Under the pieces are notes generated by a model. The model saw only the letters and a program-made list of their open reading frames with translations, was not told the DNA's origin and did no database searches. The position numbers and the translations under genes are program-made. From Moraxella sp. ZY210820 (GTDB taxonomy: Bacteria > Pseudomonadota > Gammaproteobacteria > Pseudomonadales > Moraxellaceae), in contig NZ_CP089978.1 in the NCBI RefSeq assembly GCF_030674635.1, positions 1,240,001 to 1,304,000 of the forward strand: a stretch of DNA of 64,000 nucleotides, in the 5' to 3' direction. Each line of letters opens with the position of its first letter. Position 1 is the stretch's first letter. Positions 1 through 8,978 of this stretch are shown one piece after another.

Positions 1-58
1 GGTCATTGGCATTGGCAATCGCTGTCAATGCGTCTTGAGTCAAATTTTCCAGTGACAT
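1..58 (-). CDS. pheS: Phenylalanyl-tRNA synthetase alpha subunit, N-terminal fragment
   Basis: Only the first 19 codons lie in the window and the gene continues past its left edge. The reverse strand reads MSLENLTQDA followed by LTAIANAND, which resembles the start of PheS alpha from Acinetobacter as I remember it. PheS pairs with PheT to charge tRNA-Phe in the cytoplasm. A second in-frame ATG lies two codons upstream (62-64), so the protein could start MTMS. I prefer the start at 56-58 because the family normally begins MSLE. The identification rests on very few residues. Confidence 0.6.
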   Translation of the reverse strand, partial: MSLENLTQDALTAIANAND

Positions 59-202
59 TGTCATTCTCAAATTTTAAAAATAAAACAATGCTTTATTGTA
101 ACAGATTTTTTGATTAGTGGGGGGATATTCGCAATGAGAAGTGCATAATATTGGATAAAAACATCCATTAACAGCATAAAAATAGACCATTTATTGTATA
201 GA

Positions 203-278
203 TGGTACGCCCAGCGGGACTCGAACCCACGCCACAGGCTTCGGAGACCTGTACTCTATCCTGTTGAGCTATGGGCGT
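203..278 (-). tRNA. tRNA-Arg (anticodon CCG)
   Basis: The reverse strand folds as a complete 76-nt tRNA. The acceptor stem is ACGCCCA with TGGGCGT, and the D arm starts GCTC. The anticodon stem CAGGT/GCCTG carries the loop CTCCGAA, giving anticodon CCG (242-244), which reads CGG arginine codons. The T arm is GTGGG-TTCGAGT-CCCGC, and the 3' CCA is encoded. It stands alone between pheS and sthA. Confidence 0.95.
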
Positions 279-376
279 ATAAAAGAAGTGGATAACTATT
301 ATAAATAATTATCCGCTTTCGGTAAAGAGAAAATATGATTATCATACAAACAATCTCATTTTCTCACGACTATGTT

Positions 377-1789
377 TTAAAATAAACGGTTTAAGCCATT
401 CAAGGCAGCCACACGATACGCTTCTGCCATTGTTGGATAGTTAAATGTTGTATCAACAAAATACATCAAATGGTTATTTGGACTACGCATTACCACTTGT
501 CCAATATGAATAATTTCTGCAGCACTATTACCAAAACAATGAATGCCTAAAATTTCCATTGTATCTCGATGGAATAAGATTTTTAATTCACCAACAGTAT
601 CGCCTGTAATTTGTGCACGAGCCAAGTGACGGAATGCTGCTTGACCAACTTCATACGGAATACGCTCTTCTGTTAATTGCTCTTCCGTTTTACCAATCGA
701 TGAAATCTCAGGAATAGTATAAATACCCGTTGGAATATCTGTAACAGGAAGCACATACTCCCCACTCATATTCGATCCCGCACAACGCCCTTGGTCATAT
801 GCTGCCGATGCTAATGCAGGCCAACCAATCACATCACCCGCAGCATAAATGTTTTCCACTTCCGTCTGATATTCGCTATTAACAGATAATTGACCACGAC
901 TGTTTGGTACAAGACCTACATTTTCTAAACCTAGATTTTCAGTATTACCTGAGCGTCCATTACACCATAATAACGCATCTGCTTTAATTTTTTTACCACT
1001 CTTTAAATGCAAGACAATATGGTCATCAAAGGTTTCCACTCGTTCCATTTGTTCATTATGACGAATTAACACCCCCTGATCACGCAAATGGTAAGACAAT
1101 GCATCAGCAATTTCATCATCTAAATATGCCATGAGTTGTTGTTGAGTATTAATCAAATCAACTTTGTGATATAAACCAATAAAAATTGAGGCATATTCAC
1201 AACCAATTACGCCTGCACCATAAATAATGATTTTTTGAATAGGATAATCCAAATCTAAAATAGTATCCGAATCGAATACACGTGGGTGATTAAAATCAAT
1301 ATTATCAGGACGATATGGACGACTACCTGTAGCAATCACAATTTGGTCGCATAACAAGGTCTCATTAATACCATCTAAACCTTTAACAGTTACTGTATTT
1401 CTATCTTTAATATAAGCTTGCCCATAGTAAACATCAACTTTATTACGGTCATAAAAACGAGCGTGCGTATCCACCTGCTGTTGAATCACTTTATGAGCAC
1501 TTTGCAATACTTGTTTCATGGTAAATTGTCGCCAGTCTCCCACTTTTTGGAACAATGGATCACGGCGGAAACGAATAATATTTGATACCGTTTGACGCAA
1601 TGCTTTACTTGGAATTGTCCCTACATGAGCACAGTTTCCACCCACTTGGTCACGCATTTCAATAATGGCAACACGTTTACCTGTTTTGGCTAATTTCATA
1701 GCCGAACCTTCACCTGCTGGACCTGAACCAATCACAACAGCATCATATTTAACCTGTTTCCCTTGCACAACTTCTTTTCTGCGAGACAT
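377..1789 (-). CDS. sthA: Soluble pyridine nucleotide transhydrogenase
   Basis: This flavoprotein (470 aa) moves reducing equivalents between NADPH and NAD+ in the cytoplasm. The N-terminal FAD-binding motif GSGPAG is at residues 21-26. A second nucleotide-binding motif, [12 protein letters not shown], lies mid-protein, and the C-terminal dimerisation domain is complete. The redox-centre region reads [13 protein letters not shown]. The second cysteine of dihydrolipoamide dehydrogenases is replaced by threonine, as in E. coli SthA, which separates this protein from Lpd. I place the start at the ATG 1787-1789, which has a GGAG ribosome site. The longer frame to 1807 would need a TTG. It is monocistronic. 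Confidence 0.93.
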   Translation of the reverse strand: MSRRKEVVQGKQVKYDAVVIGSGPAGEGSAMKLAKTGKRVAIIEMRDQVGGNCAHVGTIPSKALRQTVSNIIRFRRDPLFQKVGDWRQFTMKQVLQSAHKVIQQQVDTHARFYDRNKVDVYYGQAYIKDRNTVTVKGLDGINETLLCDQIVIATGSRPYRPDNIDFNHPRVFDSDTILDLDYPIQKIIIYGAGVIGCEYASIFIGLYHKVDLINTQQQLMAYLDDEIADALSYHLRDQGVLIRHNEQMERVETFDDHIVLHLKSGKKIKADALLWCNGRSGNTENLGLENVGLVPNSRGQLSVNSEYQTEVENIYAAGDVIGWPALASAAYDQGRCAGSNMSGEYVLPVTDIPTGIYTIPEISSIGKTEEQLTEERIPYEVGQAAFRHLARAQITGDTVGELKILFHRDTMEILGIHCFGNSAAEIIHIGQVVMRSPNNHLMYFVDTTFNYPTMAEAYRVAALNGLNRLF

Positions 1790-2022
1790 AAACTTACTCC
1801 ACTTCAATATCGTTTAAATGTGAATATTATCGCTTATTTTGCCATAATTTTCATTGTTTTTCAGATATTTTTCGTATTTATTTTACAAATAGGATTATTT
1901 TCTAAATCTATGGCAATATCAAATTCATTATTTTAAATGATATTATTTTCATCAAAAATTAACATATTTTATGTTAAAAAGCAGTATAATATAGTGATAT
2001 TTTCATATTGTGGATAACAATA

Positions 2023-3036
2023 ATGTCTGAACATCGTAAACCTGAACAAGGTGCAAAATTGCGTGGTGCTGAAAAAGTGGCACGCATTCCCGTAAAAGTC
2101 ATTCCAACAACAGAATTACCTCGAAAACCAGATTGGATTCGAGTTAAAATGACTGCACCAGAAGAAGTGCAACGTATTAAAAACACCTTACGCCAACAAC
2201 GTTTACATACCGTTTGCGAAGAAGCTGCCTGCCCTAATTTACCCGAATGTTTTGGTGGCGGTACAGCAACCTTTATGATTATGGGCGATATTTGTACTCG
2301 CCGTTGTCCATTTTGCGATGTTGCACACGGTCGTCCAAATGCTTTAGACCCAGATGAGCCACGCCACATGGCAGAAACCATTGCTAATCTTGGTTTAAAA
2401 TATGCTGTAATTACATCTGTAGATAGAGATGATTTGCGTGATGGCGGTGCTCAACATTTTGTAGATTGCATCAAAGAGGCTCGTGCATTAAGCCCAAAAA
2501 CATTATTAGAGATTTTAGTACCCGACTTTCGTGGACGCATGGATATCGCCTTGAAAATTATGACTGAATGCCCACCTGATGTATTCAACCATAATATTGA
2601 AACCGTACCACGTTTATATAAAGCTATGCGTCCCGGTTCGGATTATCAACATTCATTAAACTTACTGAAAATGTTTAAAGAATATTGTCCTGATATTCCA
2701 ACTAAATGTGGTTTAATGGTCGGCTTAGGCGAAACAGAACAAGAAGTTTTAAATTTACTTGATGATTTACACGCTCATGGAGTCGATTTAGTAACAATTG
2801 GACAATATTTACAACCATCAAAACAACACGCACCTATTGATCGTTTTGTAACGCCTGAAGAATTTGAACGCTATGCGGAACATGGGCGTAAATTAGGTTT
2901 TAAAAATATCTGGTCTGCACCGATGGTACGCTCAAGCTACCATGCTGACCGTCAATATTATGGTGAACCCGTACCAGCAGTACGCCGTAAAACTGACCCT
3001 GCAAAATTGATTGCTGTACAAGCTATTGAAGCCTAA
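2023..3036 (+). CDS. lipA: Lipoyl synthase
   Basis: LipA (337 aa) is a radical-SAM enzyme that inserts two sulfurs into protein-bound octanoyl groups to make the lipoyl cofactor. Both iron-sulfur signatures are visible: the auxiliary cluster cysteines C65, C70 and C76 ([12 protein letters not shown]) and the radical-SAM cluster C91, C95 and C98 (CTRRCPFC). The C-terminal RSSY motif that ligates the auxiliary cluster is present. I start at the ATG 2023. The frame opens at a TTG at 2008, but the family begins near MSE. A TATAAT box at 1985-1990 could serve as the -10 element. The following gene starts 12 nt after the stop and is probably co-transcribed. Confidence 0.96.
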   Translation: MSEHRKPEQGAKLRGAEKVARIPVKVIPTTELPRKPDWIRVKMTAPEEVQRIKNTLRQQRLHTVCEEAACPNLPECFGGGTATFMIMGDICTRRCPFCDVAHGRPNALDPDEPRHMAETIANLGLKYAVITSVDRDDLRDGGAQHFVDCIKEARALSPKTLLEILVPDFRGRMDIALKIMTECPPDVFNHNIETVPRLYKAMRPGSDYQHSLNLLKMFKEYCPDIPTKCGLMVGLGETEQEVLNLLDDLHAHGVDLVTIGQYLQPSKQHAPIDRFVTPEEFERYAEHGRKLGFKNIWSAPMVRSSYHADRQYYGEPVPAVRRKTDPAKLIAVQAIEA

Positions 3037-3048
3037 GCGGAGAAAGCT

Positions 3049-3585
3049 GTGGCAAGTTATCAATTAGAAGCGTTTAATCGTGTTGATGATATTAGCATTA
3101 TTGGTGCTGTAGAACAGTTAAATGCAACACAAATACAAGTTGCATTTTGGGTAACTGACCCTAATCAGTGTATTATTTACCCTAAATTATTGAGCCAAGC
3201 AGAACGTCATGATTATTTATGGCAACATACTTGTTTTGAATTATTTTTAGGTATTCAACAACAAGATGTCTATCGTGAAATTAATTTAGCTCCAAGTGGT
3301 GCATGGCAAGCTTATGCTTTCGAAGAATATCGCTATCCCGAATGTATGCCTCCAGCTTATGCTCAAGATATACAATTGATTCAGCTACAACGAACTAAAT
3401 ATGGTATTAATGCCACATTGGATATTAAACACTGGTTACATCAACAACAAGTTAAAATGGCTCAAGTTTATTTAGGTTTAACAGCCGTTGTTGAAACCGC
3501 AAATCAACACCATTATTTTGCCCTACAACATAGTGGGCAACAAGCTGATTTTCATAATAAACGGGATTGGTTACATCAGTTTTAA
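3049..3585 (+). CDS. DOMON-like domain protein of unknown function
   Basis: This 178-aa protein lacks a signal peptide and membrane segments. I recognise the general pattern of the DOMON-like family: a beta-rich fold with W and Y residues, a central CFELFLG segment, the REINLAPSG motif near residues 80-90 and a C-terminal W-rich end. DOMON folds bind ligands such as sugar or haem, but no function is established for this subgroup. The start is a GTG at 3049 with a good CGGAGA ribosome site at 3038-3043. It lies 12 nt after lipA and shares the terminator at 3611-3633, so I infer one operon. A direct link to lipoylation is not shown. Confidence 0.7.
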   Translation: MASYQLEAFNRVDDISIIGAVEQLNATQIQVAFWVTDPNQCIIYPKLLSQAERHDYLWQHTCFELFLGIQQQDVYREINLAPSGAWQAYAFEEYRYPECMPPAYAQDIQLIQLQRTKYGINATLDIKHWLHQQQVKMAQVYLGLTAVVETANQHHYFALQHSGQQADFHNKRDWLHQF

Positions 3586-3603
3586 ATGAGCAAGCACTAT
3601 CAA

Positions 3604-3639
3604 TAAAAAATCCGATAAAGTTATTTTATCGGATTTTTT
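3604..3639. terminator. Bidirectional intrinsic terminator
   Basis: A perfect 9-bp stem, TCCGATAAA (3611-3619) with TTTATCGGA (3625-3633), has a 5-nt loop and is flanked by A-run and T-run. It lies between the convergent lipA operon and rpmJ and can act on both strands. Confidence 0.85.
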
Positions 3640-3658
3640 ATCATGATTAAAATAAAAT

Positions 3659-3784
3659 TTAACCTTGACGTGCTTTAAAACGTGGGTTTGATTTACAAAT
3701 TACAAATAATTTACCACGACGACGTACGATTTGACAATCTTTATGACGGCGTTTTGCACTTTTTAATGAAGATAGTACTTGCAT
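3659..3784 (-). CDS. rpmJ: 50S ribosomal protein L36, zinc-independent (C-minus) paralogue
   Basis: This 41-aa basic protein reads [20 protein letters not shown] and ends [10 protein letters not shown], matching the YkgO-type L36. It keeps only C17 and C30 and lacks the CxxC...C...H set that binds zinc in the other L36 form. In bacteria that carry both forms, this one replaces zinc-binding L36 when zinc is scarce. It has a strong ribosome site (GGGAGG, reverse complement of 3791-3796). A perfect Zur-type palindrome at 3809-3823 overlaps the likely -10 element. Regulation by Zur is therefore inferred. The ordinary L36 gene is not in this window. Confidence 0.92.
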   Translation of the reverse strand: MQVLSSLKSAKRRHKDCQIVRRRGKLFVICKSNPRFKARQG

Positions 3785-3808
3785 AATATGCCTCCCAATT
3801 AGATTTAG

Positions 3809-3823
3809 TGTTATATTATAACA
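3809..3823 (-). promoter_or_regulatory. Putative Zur operator of the rpmJ paralogue
   Basis: The sequence TGTTATA-T-TATAACA is a perfect inverted repeat matching the core of the gammaproteobacterial Zur box. It lies 25 nt upstream of the rpmJ start codon. On the reverse strand it contains TATAAT (reverse complement of 3815-3820), so a bound repressor would block the -10 element. A related box sits before znuD at 46575. Confidence 0.75.
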
Positions 3824-4019
3824 TATCTAAAAATAAATCAACTATAATTTTGATTAAAAATGATTTTAAATTTATCTAACCATTTACTAAAATAAAAAAT
3901 TTATAATTCTATTAAAAATAAGATAATAAATATGTGATAACTATGTAAAATTATATTATTTTTAAGTATAATAAAACTATAAATTTAGTTTGTAGATTTT
4001 GTAAATAGAGGATTTCAAT

Positions 4020-4943
4020 ATGACTGAGCATCAGCTTCAACCTTTTGAACCAATTAACGAACCTAAAGGTAAAAATTTACCAGTCTTCGAGCAGGCAGTA
4101 CTCAATTATCAAGGCAAACCACAAAGTGAAGATGGTACTATTGATGATTTACCAGCAAGTTACCCTTATCGTACACGTATGACTCGCCGTGCTTATGAAG
4201 CCCAAAAGAAATTATTACAAATTGAATTGCTAAAAGTACAAAGTTGGGTCAAAGATACTGGGCAAAAAATTGTTTGTATTTTTGAAGGTCGTGATGCAGC
4301 TGGTAAAGGTGGTACAATTAAGCGTTTTATGGAACATCTTAATCCACGTGGTGCTCGTGTAGTAGCACTAGAAAAACCAAATGAAGTAGAACGTGGACAA
4401 TGGTATTTTCAACGCTATATCAATAACTTACCAACAGCAGGCGAAATGGTTTTATTTGACCGTTCTTGGTACAACCGTGCAGGTGTTGAACGTGTAATGG
4501 GCTTTTGTGAACCACATGAATATTTAGAATTTATGCGTCAAACACCGCAACTTGAACGTATGTTAGTCAATAGTGGTATTATTTTGTTTAAATTTTGGTT
4601 TTCAGTCAGCCGTGAAGAGCAATTACGCCGTTTTATCGCACGCCGTGATGACCCTTTAAAACATTGGAAATTATCGCCAATTGATGTGCAATCATTAGAC
4701 CGTTGGGACGATTATACCAATGCGAAAGACCAAATGTTTTTCCACACCCACACAGGCGATGCACCTTGGACGATTATCAAATCTGATGATAAAAAACGTG
4801 CGAGATTAAACTGTATCCGCCATTTCTTAATGTCTTTAGATTATCCAGGTAAAGATGTTAAAGCGATTAAAGGCGTTGATCCATTGATTGTGTTATCGCC
4901 AAATTTCTCATCACAAAAAAATGTGGTTGATTCACATGGTTAA
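4020..4943 (+). CDS. ppk2: Polyphosphate kinase 2
   Basis: PPK2 (307 aa) transfers phosphate between polyphosphate and nucleotides in the cytoplasm. The Walker A-like motif FEGRDAAGKGG, the lid region around NPRGARVVALEKP and the Walker B-like motif FDRSWYNRAGVE are all present in order. The segment RRDDPLKHWKLSPIDVQS is also typical of the single-domain PPK2 family. Whether it favours GDP/ADP or NMP cannot be read from the motifs. The start ATG has a GAGGA ribosome site. The gene stands alone after an AT-rich gap and ends in a hairpin shared with the convergent membrane gene. Confidence 0.92.
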   Translation: MTEHQLQPFEPINEPKGKNLPVFEQAVLNYQGKPQSEDGTIDDLPASYPYRTRMTRRAYEAQKKLLQIELLKVQSWVKDTGQKIVCIFEGRDAAGKGGTIKRFMEHLNPRGARVVALEKPNEVERGQWYFQRYINNLPTAGEMVLFDRSWYNRAGVERVMGFCEPHEYLEFMRQTPQLERMLVNSGIILFKFWFSVSREEQLRRFIARRDDPLKHWKLSPIDVQSLDRWDDYTNAKDQMFFHTHTGDAPWTIIKSDDKKRARLNCIRHFLMSLDYPGKDVKAIKGVDPLIVLSPNFSSQKNVVDSHG

Positions 4944-4961
4944 TTGATTTAGTCTTAAATT

Positions 4962-5005
4962 ATCAAATCAAGTGTTATATTATAGCACTTGATTTGATAT
5001 TTTTG
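4962..5005. terminator. Hairpin terminator between convergent genes
   Basis: A 13-bp stem, ATCAAATCAAGTG (4962-4974) with CACTTGATTTGAT (4986-4998), is followed by a T-rich run. It separates ppk2 from the convergent membrane gene. Its loop resembles a Zur box by chance. Confidence 0.75.
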
Positions 5006-5012
5006 ATTATAT

Positions 5013-5447
5013 TTAATTTTCTTCTACAATATCATCTTCACCATATTTTTCTCGATATTGTGCTAAATCTCGGACATTCTTTTGAATACTAATTACCGCA
5101 TATAAACTTAAAGCAAATGCCATACCATAAAATCCTTTTTCGCTTAATACTAATTCAGCATTCCATAATCCAATGCTAATCAGCATAATACTGATGCCTA
5201 ATGCTAACCAACTAATGCCATAATATAAATTTGACACAGAAATACCTTCAATACGGTCTCGAACACTTTTTTGTAAACTAATGGCTGAATATAATCCTAA
5301 GCATAACGTTGCAAAATAATATCCTTTTTCATTTAACTGCATACTGGCATTCCATAGCCCAATTAAAAAACCTAGCACGCCTATCCCCAATGCTAACCAT
5401 GAAGCTCCAATATAAGCAGAAGTTGGTTTACTGATTGCCATAATCAT
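5013..5447 (-). CDS. YiaA/YiaB-family inner membrane protein
   Basis: This 144-aa protein is a tandem duplication of a two-helix unit. Each half has a G/W-rich helix (SWLALGIG, SWLALGIS), then IGLWNA, then a second helix before Q-K-x-V-R-D. That is the YiaAB two-helix pattern, giving four membrane helices in all. The function of the family is unknown. The C-terminus is acidic and cytoplasmic by prediction. Two candidate starts exist (MIMAIS); I kept the outer one. It is monocistronic and convergent with ppk2. Confidence 0.8.
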   Translation of the reverse strand: MIMAISKPTSAYIGASWLALGIGVLGFLIGLWNASMQLNEKGYYFATLCLGLYSAISLQKSVRDRIEGISVSNLYYGISWLALGISIMLISIGLWNAELVLSEKGFYGMAFALSLYAVISIQKNVRDLAQYREKYGEDDIVEEN

Positions 5448-5597
5448 TCCTAAGAAGTTTGATATTCATACATTTCAACATACATCATAAATTTTGACAA
5501 TTGCGAAAAGTATCATGCAGAGAATTGATACATACATTTTATCTCTACAAAAAAATCAGCTATAATGTTCGTCTGTTAATTGATATTTTGATATTTA

Positions 5598-6077
5598 ATG
5601 AAAATTCGCTTACTCACCATTGGGCAAAAAATGCCAAATTGGGTCGAAACTGCTTTTGATGATTATTTTAAACGCATACAACCCTTTGTACAAACACAAC
5701 TGGTTGAATTACCAATGGCAAAACGCATTAAAAATGACTCCCCTGCCGATATTCAAAAATATTGTCAAATTGAAGGCGAAGCCATTCTCAATGCCTTAAA
5801 ACCCAATGAATTATTGATTGCTTTAGAAGTCAATGGTCGAGAGTTAAGCACTGAAAAACTCGCTAATACTATGCAAGATTGGACATTAAATGGACAAGAT
5901 ATTGCTCTTGCGATTGGAGGTCCTGATGGTTTATCGGACGCGGTTCGCCAACGTGCAGAATGGCATTGGTCATTATCTAAACTCACACTTCCCCACCCTT
6001 TAGTGCGTATTTTACTGATTGAGCAGTTATATCGTGCGATGAGTATCAATCATAACCACCCATATCATCGAGCTTAA
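5598..6077 (+). CDS. rlmH: 23S rRNA (pseudouridine1915-N3)-methyltransferase
   Basis: RlmH (159 aa, close to the 155 aa of E. coli) methylates pseudouridine 1915 in helix 69 of 23S rRNA using SAM. It starts MKIRLLTIG. The knotted SPOUT core shows LAIGGPDGLS for SAM binding, and the protein ends with the conserved NHPYHRA tail. A TATAAT box at 5561-5566 is a likely -10 element. yadG follows 37 nt downstream and may be co-transcribed. Confidence 0.95.
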   Translation: MKIRLLTIGQKMPNWVETAFDDYFKRIQPFVQTQLVELPMAKRIKNDSPADIQKYCQIEGEAILNALKPNELLIALEVNGRELSTEKLANTMQDWTLNGQDIALAIGGPDGLSDAVRQRAEWHWSLSKLTLPHPLVRILLIEQLYRAMSINHNHPYHRA

Positions 6078-6114
6078 ATAATATTTTAAATGACATATTT
6101 TGAGTAAAAAATTT

Positions 6115-7047
6115 ATGACTACTGCTTTAACATTAACTGACTTATCAAAAACTTATAAAAATGGTTTTCAAGCCTTAAAAAGTATCAATTTATCCGTTGA
6201 ACAAGGTGATTTTTACGCTTTATTAGGAGCGAATGGTGCTGGAAAATCAACCACTATTAGTATTATTAGTTCTTTAATCCCTAAAACATCAGGTTCGGTA
6301 CAGATTTTTGGTTACGATTTAGATACACAGGCATCGCAAGCTAAACAACATTTAGGTGTTGTGCCACAAGAGTTTAATTTTGGGCATTTTGAAAAAACTT
6401 TTGATATTCTAGTAACTCAAGCGGGTTTTTATGGCATTGATAAAAAAACTGCCGAACAACGTGCTGAATATTATCTACAAAAACTTGGTTTATGGGATAA
6501 ACGTAGTACCCAAGCTCGATTATTATCAGGGGGTATGAAACGCCGTTTAATGATTGCTCGGGCGTTAATGCATCAACCACAATTGTTGATATTAGATGAG
6601 CCAACCGCAGGCGTTGATATTGAATTACGCCGTTCAATGTGGGATTTTTTAATCGAACTCAATCAACAAGGTACATCGATTATTTTAACCACGCATTATT
6701 TAGAAGAAGCAGAAATGTTGTGCCGTAAAATTGCGATTATTGATGGTGGTGAAATTAAACAAGATTGTGCGATGAAAGATTTTCTCAATCAATTATCTGT
6801 TGAATCATTTATTTTTGATTTAGCTGAACCTATCCATCATTTAAATGTTGATGAAGTGAATCAAATTGATGGTTTAGAATTTCATATTGTTGATAGTATG
6901 ACTTTAGAAGTGAGAATGGATAAACAACATCAACTCAATGATTTATTTAGTTTATTTCAATCACTCAATATTCAAGTCAAAAGTATGCGAAATAAAGCCA
7001 ATCGTTTAGAAGAATTATTTGTCAATCTGGTGGAGAAAAAATCATGA
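6115..7047 (+). CDS. yadG: ABC transporter ATP-binding protein (YadG-like)
   Basis: This ATPase (310 aa) powers an ABC-2 type exporter of unknown substrate. It has Walker A GANGAGKST, signature LSGGMKRRLMIARAL, Walker B LLILDEPTAGVD and the H-loop TTHYLEEAE. The similarity to E. coli YadG extends into the C-terminal segment SMRNKANRLEELFVNLV. The frame opens at a TTG at 6100, and I chose the ATG at 6115, which gives MTTALTLTDLSKTY. It overlaps yadH by 4 nt (ATGA), so the two are translationally coupled. Confidence 0.92.
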   Translation: MTTALTLTDLSKTYKNGFQALKSINLSVEQGDFYALLGANGAGKSTTISIISSLIPKTSGSVQIFGYDLDTQASQAKQHLGVVPQEFNFGHFEKTFDILVTQAGFYGIDKKTAEQRAEYYLQKLGLWDKRSTQARLLSGGMKRRLMIARALMHQPQLLILDEPTAGVDIELRRSMWDFLIELNQQGTSIILTTHYLEEAEMLCRKIAIIDGGEIKQDCAMKDFLNQLSVESFIFDLAEPIHHLNVDEVNQIDGLEFHIVDSMTLEVRMDKQHQLNDLFSLFQSLNIQVKSMRNKANRLEELFVNLVEKKS

Positions 7048-7817
7048 ATTCAACACAATTATGGGTGGCATTCTCCACATTATTACGCAAAGAAATTCGC
7101 CGTTTTATGCGAATTTGGCCACAAACATTATTACCTCCTGCTATTACCATGAGTTTATATTTTGTGATTTTTGGACAAATGGTCGGCTCTCGTATTGGTG
7201 ATATGGGCGGTTTTAGCTATATGCAATTTATCGTCCCAGGTTTAATTATGATGGCGGTCATTACCAATAGTTATAATAATGTTTGCTCTAGCTTTTTTAG
7301 TGCAAAATTTCAACGTAGTATTGAAGAGTTAATTACTAGTCCAACGCCAACACATATTATTATTTTAGGTTATGTGATTGGTGGTGTGGCTCGTGGTTTA
7401 GCTGTTGGTGTGATTGTTACATTATTAAGTTTGTTTTTTACACATCTACAAATTTATAATATTGCTGTCATTATCTATAGTGTATTAGTGACATCAGTTT
7501 TATTTTCCATTGCTGGTTTAATTAATGCCATTTATGCAAAATCATTTGATGATATTTCTATTATCCCGACTTTTGTTTTGACACCATTAACCTATTTAGG
7601 TGGTGTATTCTATGCAATCAGTCAGTTAAGTCCTTTTTGGCAAACCGTATCATTATTAAATCCTATTATCTATATGGTTAATGCGTTTCGTTTTGGTATT
7701 TTAGGACATAGTGATGTGAATGTGTGGTTATCATTATTGATTATGACCATTGTATGTGGTTTATTTTATAGCGTTGCTTATTATTTATTGAAAAATGGTA
7801 CAGGAATTAGAGACTAA
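7044..7817 (+). CDS. yadH: ABC-2 type transporter permease (YadH-like)
   Basis: This membrane partner of the upstream ATPase (257 aa) has about six transmembrane helices. Conserved segments include RFMRIWPQT, the YMQFIVPGLIMM helix, KSFDDISIIPTFVLTP and LTYLGGVFY, matching E. coli YadH throughout. The two proteins would form an exporter in the inner membrane. Substrate is not known for the family. It overlaps yadG by 4 nt and its stop codon overlaps the queF start by one base, so yadG-yadH-queF is one operon. Confidence 0.92.
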   Translation: MNSTQLWVAFSTLLRKEIRRFMRIWPQTLLPPAITMSLYFVIFGQMVGSRIGDMGGFSYMQFIVPGLIMMAVITNSYNNVCSSFFSAKFQRSIEELITSPTPTHIIILGYVIGGVARGLAVGVIVTLLSLFFTHLQIYNIAVIIYSVLVTSVLFSIAGLINAIYAKSFDDISIIPTFVLTPLTYLGGVFYAISQLSPFWQTVSLLNPIIYMVNAFRFGILGHSDVNVWLSLLIMTIVCGLFYSVAYYLLKNGTGIRD

Positions 7818-8635
7818 TGTCAGTTGATTTATCTTTATTGGGCAAAGAGACCCAATATCCTAAACAATATGCACCCGATGTATTATTTCCGATTACTCGG
7901 GCAGAAAGTCGTAAAGCGTATGCCGATATTCCCCATATTCATCAAGGTATGGATTGGTGGCACGTGTTTGAATTATCATGGTTAAATGGCAATGGACAAC
8001 CACAAGTGGCGATTGCTCGGTTACATATTCCAGCATCATCACCCTATTTAATTGAGTCAAAATCATTAAAATTGTATTTTAATAGTTTAAATTTTAAATC
8101 ATTTCATCATGCCGATGAACTAGTAAAACTGGTTGAGCAAGATTTATCAAAGGCAGCTCAAGCATCAGTCAAGGTCGAATTATTTTCTGTTGATGATTTA
8201 AAAATTTCTCAACCTGATGGTATTTGTATCGACCATTTGTCTGCCAATAAAATTGAATATCAACCGAATGCAAAATTATTAGCTTTGGAAAATCATTTAT
8301 CCAATGATAAGGTTGAAGAATTATTGTATTCACATTTATTACGCAGTAATTGCCCTGTAACGAATCAACCTGATTGGGGAACAGTTTTTATTCGTTATCA
8401 AGGACAAAAAATAAGTCATTCGGCATTACTGTCTTATATTATTTCTTACCGTGAGCATAATGGTTTTCATGAACAATGTGTCGAACATATTTTTGCCGAT
8501 ATTTGGCGTGAATTAAAGCCTGAAAAATTGATGGTTTATGCCTGTTATACTCGGCGTGGTGGTTTAGATATTAACCCATGTCGTACATCAGATTTAAATT
8601 GGTTAGTCAAACCGATTCGCTTAGCTAGACAATAG
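7817..8635 (+). CDS. queF: NADPH-dependent 7-cyano-7-deazaguanine reductase
   Basis: QueF (272 aa) reduces preQ0 to preQ1 with NADPH in queuosine biosynthesis. This is the long two-domain form. The N-terminal half carries the NADPH-binding segment ESKSLKLYFNSLN (from residue 80). The C-terminal half carries the catalytic Cys179 and Asp186 in SNCPVTNQPDWG. The YREHNGFHEQCVE segment supplies the substrate-binding glutamate region. It starts within the yadH stop codon (TAATG). Confidence 0.95.
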   Translation: MSVDLSLLGKETQYPKQYAPDVLFPITRAESRKAYADIPHIHQGMDWWHVFELSWLNGNGQPQVAIARLHIPASSPYLIESKSLKLYFNSLNFKSFHHADELVKLVEQDLSKAAQASVKVELFSVDDLKISQPDGICIDHLSANKIEYQPNAKLLALENHLSNDKVEELLYSHLLRSNCPVTNQPDWGTVFIRYQGQKISHSALLSYIISYREHNGFHEQCVEHIFADIWRELKPEKLMVYACYTRRGGLDINPCRTSDLNWLVKPIRLARQ

Positions 8636-8978
8636 CTTAGGAATGATGATGGTTTATTTTCTCCTTTATGCCATTAACTAATTTTATGGCGAATTATCAT
8701 TATCATTGCTGAAATAATCATCATCAATCATGTTTCGATGATTGAGCTATTCTCATGATTCTCAATGTTTTTTAATAATTGATTGGTAGATAACATCCAT
8801 TTTATTTTTATCGATAGATTATCAGTGCAAGTCAAAAATCATGGTCTATCATGAAAAATATTTATGCAAATATGAGAAATTGACAGCAAAAACTCATAGT
8901 ATTTTTGTGATTTTTTGTCTAATTAATCGCAAGTCATGCTACAATATAGTCATTTTTTAAATTCTAAGGATTAATGCT
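8636..8978. other. Intergenic region upstream of glyA
   Basis: This 343-bp gap has no convincing ORF. It holds a Fur-like tandem hexamer ATTATCATTATC (8693-8704) and a perfect 8-bp hairpin with TCAATCAT (8724-8731) and ATGATTGA (8738-8745). An overlapping ATTGAG/CTCAAT pair is followed by a run of six T (8768-8773). A possible glyA -10 element TACAAT is at 8940-8945. The AAGGA ribosome site for glyA is at 8966-8970. Confidence 0.5.

Noticed and set aside
2008-2022. TTG start for lipA giving MWITI before the family start
   Set aside because: ATG 2023 matches the family N-terminus and a TTG start is not needed.
1974-2381. 135-aa reverse-strand frame over lipA
   Set aside because: It overlaps a clear lipA and has no recognisable motifs.
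4973-4987. Zur-box-like TGTTATATTATAGCA
   Set aside because: It has one mismatch to the box but lies in the loop of a terminator between two convergent stop codons, so it controls no promoter there.
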